From assembly GCA_021325335.1 (NCBI GenBank), contig JAJPHJ010000036.1:1-39355 (forward strand): DNA of 39,355 bases. Direction: 5' to 3'. Source of the DNA: Pseudomonadota bacterium (GTDB taxonomy: Bacteria > Vulcanimicrobiota > Vulcanimicrobiia > Eremiobacterales > Eremiobacteraceae). The notes beneath the pieces are model-generated. The model did no database searches. It was not told where the DNA came from and saw nothing but the letters and a program-made list of their open reading frames with translations. Below are positions 8,477-16,400 of the stretch, in pieces (the first letter of the stretch is position 1; each line of letters opens with the position of its first letter). Both the position numbers and the translations under genes were made by a program.

Positions 8477-9296
8477 GTGCCACTCCCAGTCCCAGCATTC
8501 CGAGTGCTTGGGCCACGCCCGAGCCGAGCGCCCCGACGACGTGCGACGCGGCGCGTCGCGCCGCGGGCGTGCCGTTGGCGACGGCGAACGAGATCGACGC
8601 GACCGCAAACATGGAGACGTCGTTATCCGAGTCCCCGATCGCAGCGGTGGCCGACATATCGATTCCAAGCGATTCCGCGATGCGCCGCAGCGCTTGGCCT
8701 TTGGTGGCGAGCGGATCCGTGACTTCCAAGAAGACCGGCAAACTGCGAAAGACGTTCGCCCGTTCGCCGAACTTGCGGGTGAGGGCCGGAATCGTGCTCT
8801 CCACCAACGCTGCGGTCGCCACCCCCAAGACTTTCATCGGTCCGGCGTCTTTGGGCGGGTGGTCCGTCAGCAGCTCGCGCAGGTCCGATACGACCACCGG
8901 TTGCACGCGCGCGATCTTCAAATAGTACTGCGCCGCGTCGTTGAGCTCGTCCAGGTAGAGCCGGTCGCCATAGTACAGCTGCAAGTGGAAGCCCCGCTCT
9001 TTGAGATCGTCGTATGCCGCGAGCGCGAGATCCACGGCGAGGGGCGTGCAGAACAGACGGCGCTCGCTTGCGATGTCGTACGCTACCGCGCCCTGCAAAG
9101 CGATGATCGGGCCTTCGAGGTGAAGCGACTGCGCGAAGGGTCGAGCGGCAGCGAAGAGGCGGCCGCTCGCCAAACAGACGACAGTCCCAGCGGCAACGGC
9201 CGCTTCGATCGCACCGCGATCCGCATCGCTGATGGTCAATGATTCCCCGACAAGCGTGCCGTCCACGTCGATGGCGACGAGCATGCGGTCTGTCAT
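8463..9296 (-). CDS. Cof-type HAD-superfamily phosphatase
   Basis: The product has 277 residues. All four HAD motifs are visible: motif I AIDVDGTL (nucleophile D10, acid/base D12), motif II CLASGR (S44), motif III Lys at TKGQALRRI (K199), and motif IV GDSDNDVSMF (D222, D226). The large cap between motifs II and III is the C2B type of the Cof/YidA group, which dephosphorylates sugar phosphates, flavins or PLP. Substrate cannot be read from the sequence. The ATG at 9296 overlaps the dnaE stop (ATGA), and its 3' end overlaps ftsQ, so it sits inside a replication-division transcript. A functional link to division is not evident. Confidence 0.9.
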   Translation of the reverse strand: MTDRMLVAIDVDGTLVGESLTISDADRGAIEAAVAAGTVVCLASGRLFAAARPFAQSLHLEGPIIALQGAVAYDIASERRLFCTPLAVDLALAAYDDLKERGFHLQLYYGDRLYLDELNDAAQYYLKIARVQPVVVSDLRELLTDHPPKDAGPMKVLGVATAALVESTIPALTRKFGERANVFRSLPVFLEVTDPLATKGQALRRIAESLGIDMSATAAIGDSDNDVSMFAVASISFAVANGTPAARRAASHVVGALGSGVAQALGMLGLGVAHEPA

Positions 9297-12200
9297 CGCT
9301 CGCCCACCCACACGTTGTCAGCGCCGAACACGGACGCAAAACCGGCTTGCAGCTCTGCCGTGAGACGGACTGGTTGGCGCAGAGGCCGCGAATCTGGATC
9401 CGATCCCGCATGCAAGAACACGAGGTCTTGGCCTGACTCAGCCTGCCTGATCAGCTCGCGCAGGCGGGCCAGGCGCGAAGCGTCGTCGGCGTCACCCTGC
9501 AAGCGGATGTGAACACCGCCCGTTCCGCCATTGCGCGGCTCCGGCGCACGGGTGGCGCCGTTGACCACGATCTTGGCCTGCGTCCAGGGCCACGCTTCGA
9601 GCGCCTGCAAACTCACCTCAGGGCGCTCTTGGCGTTCTTCTTCTGCCGATTGCGGCTCGACGTACCCCGCTGGCTTGCCTACGGCGCGCCGCTCCTTGAC
9701 CTTGCCCTTCACGACGACGATCGCTTCGTCCAAGAAGAGCGGCGAGAGCTCCAGATACCATTTCGGGAAGACGACGACTTCGATGGTTCCGGTCAAGTCC
9801 TCGAGCTTAGCGACGAGCATCTGTCCGCCCGCCTTCGTCACGACCCGCCTGCTCGCGGTGATCACGCCGCCGACGGTCACGGTCTCGTCTTCGGGAAGCT
9901 CGCGCAGTTTTGCGATCGGGTGGGTCGTCCGCCGGGCAAGCTCGGCGCTCTTATCGGCGAGCGGGTGGCCCGAGATGTACACGCCGATGGCTTCTTTTTC
10001 TTGCGCCAATCGCAGGGCGGAGCTTGGAGGTTCGCGCTTGGGCAAGAGAGGCGGCGGCAATCCATCGGCTTCGCCGCTGCCGAAAAGAGAGGTCTGCCCC
10101 ATTGCCTTTGCGGCCGCACCGTGCTGGCCATATTCGAGCGCCGCATCCAACCCGGCGAGCTGCTCGCTGCGGTTGCCGGCCAGCCCATCGAACGCGCCGG
10201 CTTTGACGAGCGATTCCAGCACCCGCCGGTTCACGATGCGGCAGTCGACGCGCGAACACAGATCTGCGAGCGACAGATAGCCCTCGCCGCGTTTGTCGAG
10301 CAGTTCGTGCACCGCGCCTTCGCCGACGTTCTTCACGGCGGCGAGACCGAACCGGATGGCATCGCCCACGACCGTGAAATCGGGGCCGCTCTCGTTGACG
10401 TCGGGCGGCAAGATGCGCACCTTGCGCTGTGCGCACTCCGCCAGGTACTCGACGAGCTTGTCGGTGTTGTGCTGCACGGACGTGAGCAGCGCGGCCATGA
10501 AGGCCAACGGGTGGTTGGCCTTGAGCCATGCCGTCTGGTATGCGAGCAGGCCGTAGCATACCGCGTGCGCTTTCGGAAAACCATAGCCCGCGAACGGCTC
10601 GATGAACTGCCATATCTTCATGGCGAGCGCGTGATCCATGCCCCCGCGCACGCAGCCCTCGACGAATTTCGTCCGCTCCGCCGGGATCTTCTCTTTGATC
10701 TTCTTGCCGATCACTTTGCGCATCGCATCGGCGTCGGCGAACGAATAGCCGGCCAGATCGCGGCACATCTGCATGACCTGCTCTTGGAACACGGCGACGC
10801 CGTACGTGTCTTCGAGGATGGACTCGAGCTTGGGATGCAGATAGGTCACTTCGCGCCGCCCGTGCTTGCCCGCGATGAAATCGCCGATCCAATCCATCGG
10901 TCCCGGGCGATACAGCGCGACCATCGCGATCACGTCTTCGATGCGCGTCGGACGAAGCTCCGCGATGTAGCGCCGCATACCCGCGCTCTCCAGCTGGAAG
11001 ACCCCCGTCGTCTGGCCGGCCGACAACATCGCGAAGGTCTTCGCGTCGTCGAGCGGGATGCGCTCGAGGGAGAAGTCGGGCATCCCGGTGCGCTGGATCT
11101 GCTCGGCAGCCGCGGCGAGCACGGTGAGCGTCCGCAATCCGAGAAAGTCCATTTTGAGCAAGCCGACCCGCTCGACCCACTCCATCGAGTACTGGGTATT
11201 GAGGTCCGAATCGCCCAACCGCACGAGCGGCGCGTAGTCGGTGAGCGGTCCCGGCGCGATGACGACGCCGGCCGCGTGCGTCGACGCATGGCGCGCCAGG
11301 CCCTCGACCCGCTTGGCGGTGTCAAGCAGGTTGCGCGCTTGGGCATCGCGTTGATAGAGCGAGCCCAACTCCGGCACTGCCTCAATCGCCTGCGCGATCG
11401 TCATGGGATTGGTCGGAATGTTGGGTATGAGCTTGGCGATCTTATCCACGTCGGCCAGCGGCACGCCCATCACCCGGCCCACGTCGCGCACCGCCGCGCG
11501 CGCCGCCATCGTGCCGAAGGTGACGATCTGCGCCACGCGATCGCTACCGTATTTGGCCGTGACGTACTCGATGACTTCGCCGCGACGCTCGAAGCAGAAA
11601 TCGGTGTCGATGTCCGGCATCGAGATGCGTTCCGGATTCAAGAACCGCTCGAAGAACAAATTGTAGCGCAGCGGATCGACATCCGAGATGCGTAGCGCGT
11701 AAGCGACGATGCTGCCCGCGGCGGAGCCGCGCCCGGGGCCCACCGGGATGCCTTGCTCGCGCGCGTACCTGATGAAGTCCCACACGATGAGGAAGTACGA
11801 CGCGTAGCCCATGCGCTCGATGACGCCGAGCTCGTAATCGAGCCGCTCGCGCTGCTCGGACGAGGGTTCCCCGTAACGCTCGCGCAGGCCGCGCTCGCAC
11901 AGGTCCCGCAGGTAACCCTGAGCGCTTGCCTGCCCCTGGGGAACCGGGAAGGCGGGGATTGCGAACGAGGTGGTCTCGAGGTCGAGCTCCACCATCGCCG
12001 CGATATCTAATGTAGCATCGCACGCGTCCGGAGTCTCGGAGAACAGCTCCCGCATCTCTTCTGCCGACTTCAAGTAGAACTGGTCGTTTTCGAAACGCAG
12101 CCTGTCGGCGTCCGCGACCATCCTGCCCGTGCCGATGCACAGCAGGACATCGTGCGCCGAGGCGTCTTGTTGGACGATATAGTGGAAGTCATTGGTCGCG

Positions 12201-12796
12201 ACCGGACGGATACCGAGCTCGCGGGCGATGCCGAACAGTCCGGGGCGGATGCGATCCTCGAGGGGGTGATGGTGATCGTGGATCTCGATGAAATACCGGT
12301 CGCCGAAGATCTGTGCGAACTCTTTGGCTGTCTGGGTGGCGCGATCCACCTCGCCGCGCACGAGCGCCTGCGCGAGCGACCCTCCCAAGCACCCCGAGAG
12401 GACGATGAGACCTTCGGCGTGCTGCGCGAGCAGCTCCATGTCCACGCGCGGCTTGTAGTAATAGCCGTCGGTGAATCCAGCGGAGACGAGCTTGAGCAAG
12501 TTGCGGTAGCCGGCTTTATCGGCGGCAAGAACCGTCAGGTGATGCTCGTCGCGCGCGCTGCGGTCGCGCAGCCCGCGCGGCGCGAGATACATCTCGCAGC
12601 CGACGATCGGGGTGATGCCATGGGCCTTCGCCTCGAAATAGAACTCGAGCGCGCCGTACATGACCCCATGGTCGGTGAGCGCGATTGCGGGCATGCCGAA
12701 CTCGGCCGCCTTGGCGACCATCTCGGTCGTGCGGCAAGCGCCGTCGAGCAGCGAGTATTCGCTGTGGGCGTGCAAGTGGACGAAGCTACCGGGCAT
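9293..12796 (-). CDS. dnaE: DNA polymerase III alpha subunit (DnaE1 type)
   Basis: This is the replicative polymerase, 1,167 residues from the ATG at 12796 (AGGA about eight bases upstream); the longer upstream frame is not homologous. The PHP domain begins HLHAHSEYSLLDG, with TDHGVMYG, SGCLGG, the EIHDHHH segment and NDFHY; the metal-binding His absent in E. coli (which has Arg at that spot) is present here. The polymerase active site is PDIDTDF at 394-400 (D395, D397). A tandem HhH region follows. The OB-fold (VTVGGVITASRR...GTIEVVVFP) and C-terminal tail identify DnaE1 rather than the mutagenic ImuC type. A LexA-like repeat lies 30 bp upstream of the start. The stop overlaps the HAD gene. 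Confidence 0.97.
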   Translation of the reverse strand: MPGSFVHLHAHSEYSLLDGACRTTEMVAKAAEFGMPAIALTDHGVMYGALEFYFEAKAHGITPIVGCEMYLAPRGLRDRSARDEHHLTVLAADKAGYRNLLKLVSAGFTDGYYYKPRVDMELLAQHAEGLIVLSGCLGGSLAQALVRGEVDRATQTAKEFAQIFGDRYFIEIHDHHHPLEDRIRPGLFGIARELGIRPVATNDFHYIVQQDASAHDVLLCIGTGRMVADADRLRFENDQFYLKSAEEMRELFSETPDACDATLDIAAMVELDLETTSFAIPAFPVPQGQASAQGYLRDLCERGLRERYGEPSSEQRERLDYELGVIERMGYASYFLIVWDFIRYAREQGIPVGPGRGSAAGSIVAYALRISDVDPLRYNLFFERFLNPERISMPDIDTDFCFERRGEVIEYVTAKYGSDRVAQIVTFGTMAARAAVRDVGRVMGVPLADVDKIAKLIPNIPTNPMTIAQAIEAVPELGSLYQRDAQARNLLDTAKRVEGLARHASTHAAGVVIAPGPLTDYAPLVRLGDSDLNTQYSMEWVERVGLLKMDFLGLRTLTVLAAAAEQIQRTGMPDFSLERIPLDDAKTFAMLSAGQTTGVFQLESAGMRRYIAELRPTRIEDVIAMVALYRPGPMDWIGDFIAGKHGRREVTYLHPKLESILEDTYGVAVFQEQVMQMCRDLAGYSFADADAMRKVIGKKIKEKIPAERTKFVEGCVRGGMDHALAMKIWQFIEPFAGYGFPKAHAVCYGLLAYQTAWLKANHPLAFMAALLTSVQHNTDKLVEYLAECAQRKVRILPPDVNESGPDFTVVGDAIRFGLAAVKNVGEGAVHELLDKRGEGYLSLADLCSRVDCRIVNRRVLESLVKAGAFDGLAGNRSEQLAGLDAALEYGQHGAAAKAMGQTSLFGSGEADGLPPPLLPKREPPSSALRLAQEKEAIGVYISGHPLADKSAELARRTTHPIAKLRELPEDETVTVGGVITASRRVVTKAGGQMLVAKLEDLTGTIEVVVFPKWYLELSPLFLDEAIVVVKGKVKERRAVGKPAGYVEPQSAEEERQERPEVSLQALEAWPWTQAKIVVNGATRAPEPRNGGTGGVHIRLQGDADDASRLARLRELIRQAESGQDLVFLHAGSDPDSRPLRQPVRLTAELQAGFASVFGADNVWVGER

Positions 12797-12825
12797 GGAA
12801 CCGATCCTACAAGCGCAAGCAGGGC

Positions 12826-12839
12826 CAAACGTATGTTTG
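12826..12839 (-). promoter_or_regulatory. LexA-like inverted repeat upstream of dnaE
   Basis: CAAAC-GTAT-GTTTG is a perfect 5-bp inverted repeat with a 4-base centre. It lies 30-43 bases upstream of the dnaE ATG, in the divergent region shared with the dehydratase gene. It resembles the Gram-positive/actinobacterial SOS box (CGAAC-N4-GTTCG) except at the second position of each arm. Binding by LexA is inference; I see no clear -10/-35 to place it against. Confidence 0.35.
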
Positions 12840-12960
12840 TCTGCCCATCTCCTTTCTCTTCTTCGGGATGCTGTGGACGCACTTGCGAATGGCAGGCGGC
12901 CGCCTGTGGGCAGCCTTGAAAAAGTTGTGGATGACCGCCGCGTCAAAACGCTCTCGACGC

Positions 12961-13914
12961 ATGGAATCGCGCTCGGCGCTCCCCTCTCTTCAGAACCTGC
13001 CGGAGCGGATCGAAGCCGCCGCCGCGCGGATCCGGCCCTTCGTCGCACCGACCGAGCTGCGCCGCTCGCAAGCTCTGAGCGAGGCGAGCGGAGCGAACGT
13101 CTACTGCAAGCTCGAGAACCTCGCGCCAAGCGGGTCCTTCAAGATCCGCGGCGCCCTGAACAAGCTGCTCAGCCTGTCGACCGAGGAGCGCAGGCGCGGC
13201 GTGGTCGCAGCTTCGACCGGTAATCACGGCGCGGCGGTGGCGTACGCCTTGGCCAAGCTCGAGGCGAGCGGTGTCATCTTCGTGCCCGAAGGCGCCTCGC
13301 CGGCGAAGGTGCAGCGCATCCGGTCGCTCGGCGGTGAGGAGCGCTTCGCAGGTGCGGAAAGCGGAGCGACCGAGCGGATCGCCCGGGCCTACGCGCAGGA
13401 GCGCGGCCTCGCGTACATCTCACCCTACAACGATTGGGATGTCGTCGCGGGGCAGGGGACGATCGGTCTTGAGATCGCAGGCGAGCTGCCGTCCGTCGAC
13501 GTGCTCATCGCCTCGCTCGGCGGCGGCGGCCTCGTGGGCGGAGTGGGCGCGTATGTGAAGTCCAAGAATCGTGGGACGCGCGTCATCGGGGCATCGCCGC
13601 GCAACTCGCCTGCGATGGTCGAAAGTCTGCGCGCCGGGCACATCGTCGAGGTCGAACACCTGCCGACGCTGTCCGATGGGACGGCGGGCGGCGTCGAGCC
13701 TGGCGCTTTGACCTTCGAGTTGTGCGGGCAGACGGTCGACCAGTTCGTGCTCATCGACGAGGCGCAGATCGCAGCGGCGATGCAAAGCTTCGCGCAGACG
13801 GACGGGATGAAGGTCGAGGGCGCGGCCGGCGTCGCCCTGGCGGCCCTGGCGCAGATATCGACGCCGGGAGCGAACATCGCGGTCATCATCTGCGGGGGCA
13901 ACGTGGAAGCGTAG
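12961..13914 (+). CDS. PLP-dependent threonine/serine dehydratase (no ACT domain)
   Basis: A fold-type II PLP enzyme of the threonine dehydratase/serine racemase family, 317 residues from the ATG at 12961. The Schiff-base lysine is K61 in SFKIRGALN, the substrate loop is STGNHG (85-90), and the phosphate-binding loop is GGGG at 187-190. The C-terminal cofactor-ring contact is IICGGN. No C-terminal regulatory ACT domain is present, so this is the short catabolic or racemase-like form, not the isoleucine-regulated biosynthetic IlvA. Reactions could be threonine or serine deamination, or a related hydroxyaspartate lyase. The start is uncertain: an in-frame ATG at 12931 adds ten residues and neither has a convincing SD. 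It diverges from dnaE. Confidence 0.85.
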   Translation: MESRSALPSLQNLPERIEAAAARIRPFVAPTELRRSQALSEASGANVYCKLENLAPSGSFKIRGALNKLLSLSTEERRRGVVAASTGNHGAAVAYALAKLEASGVIFVPEGASPAKVQRIRSLGGEERFAGAESGATERIARAYAQERGLAYISPYNDWDVVAGQGTIGLEIAGELPSVDVLIASLGGGGLVGGVGAYVKSKNRGTRVIGASPRNSPAMVESLRAGHIVEVEHLPTLSDGTAGGVEPGALTFELCGQTVDQFVLIDEAQIAAAMQSFAQTDGMKVEGAAGVALAALAQISTPGANIAVIICGGNVEA

Positions 13915-13940
13915 GGCAGCGCCTGAGCGGCCGCTGTCCC
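13914..13940 (+). terminator. Possible terminator after the dehydratase gene
   Basis: GGGCAGCG at the stop codon can pair with CGCTGTCCC (one bulged T) around a 10-base loop, followed about ten bases later by TTTT. The stem is GC-rich but the T-run is short and distant. The rest of the 147-bp gap before pckA holds a TAAAAT element at 14022-14027 that could be a -10 box, with no matching -35. Confidence 0.35.
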
Positions 13941-14061
13941 GGCCCTTGCGTTTTCTCGCAGCGGCGAAAGTCGAACCGCGACTAACCGCCGCAGGAAGCC
14001 CGAAAACGCGGTCCTAAGCGCTAAAATACGCCCCAAACATCTCCAAAGGAGCTTCGATTCC

Positions 14062-15666
14062 ATGGCACTGTTGGCCGGCGACCTCGAGAGCGCGGGTCTG
14101 GACTCATTCGGTATCGGCCACGTCCGCAAAGCCGCTCGCAATCTGACCACCGCTCCCCTCTTTGAAGAAGCGGTCAAACGGGGCGAAGGACTCACCGCAG
14201 CCGGAGGACCCCTCGTCGTCCGCACGGGCAAGCACACGGGGCGATCGCCGAACGACAAGTTCTTCGTCCGCGAACCCGGCAGCGAGTCCAACATCGACTG
14301 GGGCAAGACCAACAAAGCGTTCGAACAGGGGCGCTTCGAGGCGCTGCTGGCGCGGGTCGATCAGTTTCTGCGCGAGCGCGAGGTCTTCGTGCTCGATGCC
14401 TACGCCGGCGCCGACCCGGCGTACCGCCTCCCGATCCGCGTGCTGACCCAACGCGCCTGGCACAACCTCTTCGCACGCAATCTCTTCATTCCGGCGAAGC
14501 CGAGCGAGCTCTCCGGCTTCCGGCCAGAGTTTGCGGTTGTCGACGCCTGCGATTTTCTCGCCGTGCCGGAACGCGATGGAACGCGCTCCGAGACCTTCAT
14601 CATCATCGACTTCTCGCGCCGCCTCGTGCTCATCGGGGGCACGACGTATGCCGGCGAGATCAAAAAATCCGTCTTCACCATCATGAACTACCTGCTCCCG
14701 TTGCGCGACGTGATGCCGATGCACTGCTCGGCCAATGTCGGCCCTCAGGGCGATGTGGCGATATTCTTCGGCCTTTCGGGCACCGGCAAGACGACGCTCT
14801 CCGCGGATCCGACCCGTGCGCTCATCGGCGATGACGAGCATGGGTGGAGCGATCGTGGCGTGTTCAATTTCGAGGGCGGGTGCTACGCGAAAGCGATCCA
14901 TCTCTCGGCAGAACTGGAGCCGCAGATCTTTCCCACGACGCGGACCTTCGGCACGGTTCTCGAGAACGTCGTCATCGATCCGGTTTCGCGGGAGCTCGAT
15001 CTCGACGACGCGTCGCTGACGGAGAACACCCGCGCTGCCTATCCGCTGACGTCGATCGCCAACGTGGCGCCCGGAGGCGTGGGGGGTCATCCCCGGAATA
15101 TCGTCATGCTGACCGCGGATGCGTTTGGCGTCATGCCGCCCATAGCGCGCATGACGTCCGGGCAAGCGATGTATCACTTCCTGTCCGGGTACACGGCCAA
15201 AGTCGCGGGCACGGAAAAGGGCGTGACCGAACCGCAGACGACTTTCTCGCACTGTTTCGGTGCGCCGTTCATGGTGCACCACCCGACCGTCTATGCCCAC
15301 ATGCTGGGCGACCGGATCGCCAAACACGAGGTGCGCTGCTGGCTCGTCAATACGGGCTGGAGCGGCGGCCCGGTCGGCGTCGGCAAACGGATGAGACTGC
15401 CGTACACGCGCGCGATGGTGCAGGCAGCGCTGTCCGGGCAGTTGGACCACGCGACGTTCGTGCCCCATCCCGTCTTCAAGGTGGGCGTCCCCACCCACGT
15501 GCCGGGAGTGCCCGACGAGGTGCTCGACGCTCGCTCGACGTGGTCTGACGGCTCTGCCTACGACGCCAAAGCGCGGGAGCTTGCGGTCAAGTTCGCCGAG
15601 AACTTCGCGCGCTTTGCTGACACGGCGGCTCCAGACGTGCTCGCCGCCGCTCCCCTCGTCGACTAG
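14062..15666 (+). CDS. pckA: Phosphoenolpyruvate carboxykinase (ATP-type)
   Basis: The enzyme converts oxaloacetate and ATP to PEP, the entry step of gluconeogenesis, in the cytoplasm. The 534-residue length is typical of the ATP-dependent class. Motifs are RTGKHTGRSPNDKF (54-67), the P-loop GLSGTGKTTLS (237-247) and the kinase-2 acidic cluster DDEHGWSD (257-264). Substrate residues are in the surrounding HCSAN and YAGEIKKS segments, the latter carrying the metal-site lysine. AAAGGAG lies upstream of the ATG at a slightly long spacing, supporting this start. The gene has its own upstream gap, so it is probably transcribed from a local promoter, and the P-loop protein gene follows 32 bp later. 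Confidence 0.97.
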   Translation: MALLAGDLESAGLDSFGIGHVRKAARNLTTAPLFEEAVKRGEGLTAAGGPLVVRTGKHTGRSPNDKFFVREPGSESNIDWGKTNKAFEQGRFEALLARVDQFLREREVFVLDAYAGADPAYRLPIRVLTQRAWHNLFARNLFIPAKPSELSGFRPEFAVVDACDFLAVPERDGTRSETFIIIDFSRRLVLIGGTTYAGEIKKSVFTIMNYLLPLRDVMPMHCSANVGPQGDVAIFFGLSGTGKTTLSADPTRALIGDDEHGWSDRGVFNFEGGCYAKAIHLSAELEPQIFPTTRTFGTVLENVVIDPVSRELDLDDASLTENTRAAYPLTSIANVAPGGVGGHPRNIVMLTADAFGVMPPIARMTSGQAMYHFLSGYTAKVAGTEKGVTEPQTTFSHCFGAPFMVHHPTVYAHMLGDRIAKHEVRCWLVNTGWSGGPVGVGKRMRLPYTRAMVQAALSGQLDHATFVPHPVFKVGVPTHVPGVPDEVLDARSTWSDGSAYDAKARELAVKFAENFARFADTAAPDVLAAAPLVD

Positions 15667-15698
15667 GACTCGCGTACGCGCCTCGGGCACATCCATCC

Positions 15699-16400
15699 AT
15701 GGAGACGGTCATCGTCGGCGGCCCGCACTCATACGTCGGCAAGACGCTCGCCGCCGAGATCGCGATCCGCGCTCTGCTCCCGCGTCGCATCGGCGCCATC
15801 AAGCTCACGGTCGCCGACGGCGAGCGCGATGCCACCCACGACCATGGTGCTTCGGCGCTCGCGGTGGCGGACGCCGCGGGGATCTGCGGCCGCGGCGCTT
15901 CGTGCGGCGTCTGCGAGACCGTGTCTGCCTCTATCCCCAGCCGCATCATCACGAGCGAGCGTGCCATCCGCAAAAATGGCACCGACACGAGGCGGTTATC
16001 GGACGCCGGGGCGATAGGGGTCGCCTGGATCATCGCGTTGCGCGGCGATGCGCCGCGAGCGGTCGCGGCCGCCACGGATCAGCTCGCCGCGCGTGGAGCG
16101 GAACTTGTGGTCATCGAGGGCACGACGGCTCTCGAATGGCTCGCGCCGGCGGCGTCCGTGCTCGTGGCGACGGAACCTGGGCGGCATTGGAAGCGAGTCG
16201 CGCTAGAACGGGTAGCTAGCTGCGACATCGTGCTGCGCAATCTCGTGCCCAGCCCTTCCGGATCTGAAGCAGCACCTCTTCAATTTTGGGAGGCCCATCC
16301 GGTCGCGTGCGACCTCGCGGAACCGCGCGATCCGGGGAGACTGGCATACGAGGCGAAGCTCCGCGCGCTTTTGGCCGCGCGCGCAGCATCCGCGAATTAA
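15699..16400 (+). CDS. P-loop NTPase-like protein with Cys cluster, unknown function
   Basis: The product has 233 residues. The N-terminus (TVIVGGPHSYVGKTLAAEIAI) looks like a phosphate-binding loop ending in GKT at 14-16, but with Pro where the first Gly of the usual GxxxxGKT stands. A VVIEG segment at 137-141 and a later Asp/Asn-rich DIVLRN (176-181) recall the SIMIBI class (MobB, dethiobiotin synthetase, CobQ-type). Three cysteines, C63-x5-C69-x2-C72, could bind metal or an Fe-S cluster. I do not recognise a named family. It follows pckA by 32 bp on the same strand and may be cotranscribed. Its stop overlaps the stop of the convergent dehydrogenase gene by a few bases. The start lacks a clear SD. 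Confidence 0.65.
   Translation: METVIVGGPHSYVGKTLAAEIAIRALLPRRIGAIKLTVADGERDATHDHGASALAVADAAGICGRGASCGVCETVSASIPSRIITSERAIRKNGTDTRRLSDAGAIGVAWIIALRGDAPRAVAAATDQLAARGAELVVIEGTTALEWLAPAASVLVATEPGRHWKRVALERVASCDIVLRNLVPSPSGSEAAPLQFWEAHPVACDLAEPRDPGRLAYEAKLRALLAARAASAN

Noticed and set aside
9509-11695. 728-codon plus-strand open frame
   Set aside because: It lies opposite dnaE, whose frame has all polymerase motifs; the antisense translation is the typical Arg/His/Asp-rich shadow of a GC-rich gene.
12829-12960. Upstream in-frame extension of the threonine/serine dehydratase back to 12685
   Set aside because: The added residues overlap dnaE and are Trp/Arg/Ser-rich without homology; the family begins near the ATG at 12961.
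13926-13935. AGCGGCCGCT perfect palindrome as an operator
   Set aside because: Very GC-rich 10-mers like this arise easily in this composition, and it lies within the candidate terminator loop region.
15671-15680. CGCGTACGCG palindrome between pckA and the P-loop gene
   Set aside because: Short, no T-run and no second copy noticed; insufficient to call a terminator or operator.
14104-15696. 530-codon minus-strand open frame
   Set aside because: It mirrors pckA, which has a full set of catalytic motifs and an SD; no motif is visible in the mirror frame.
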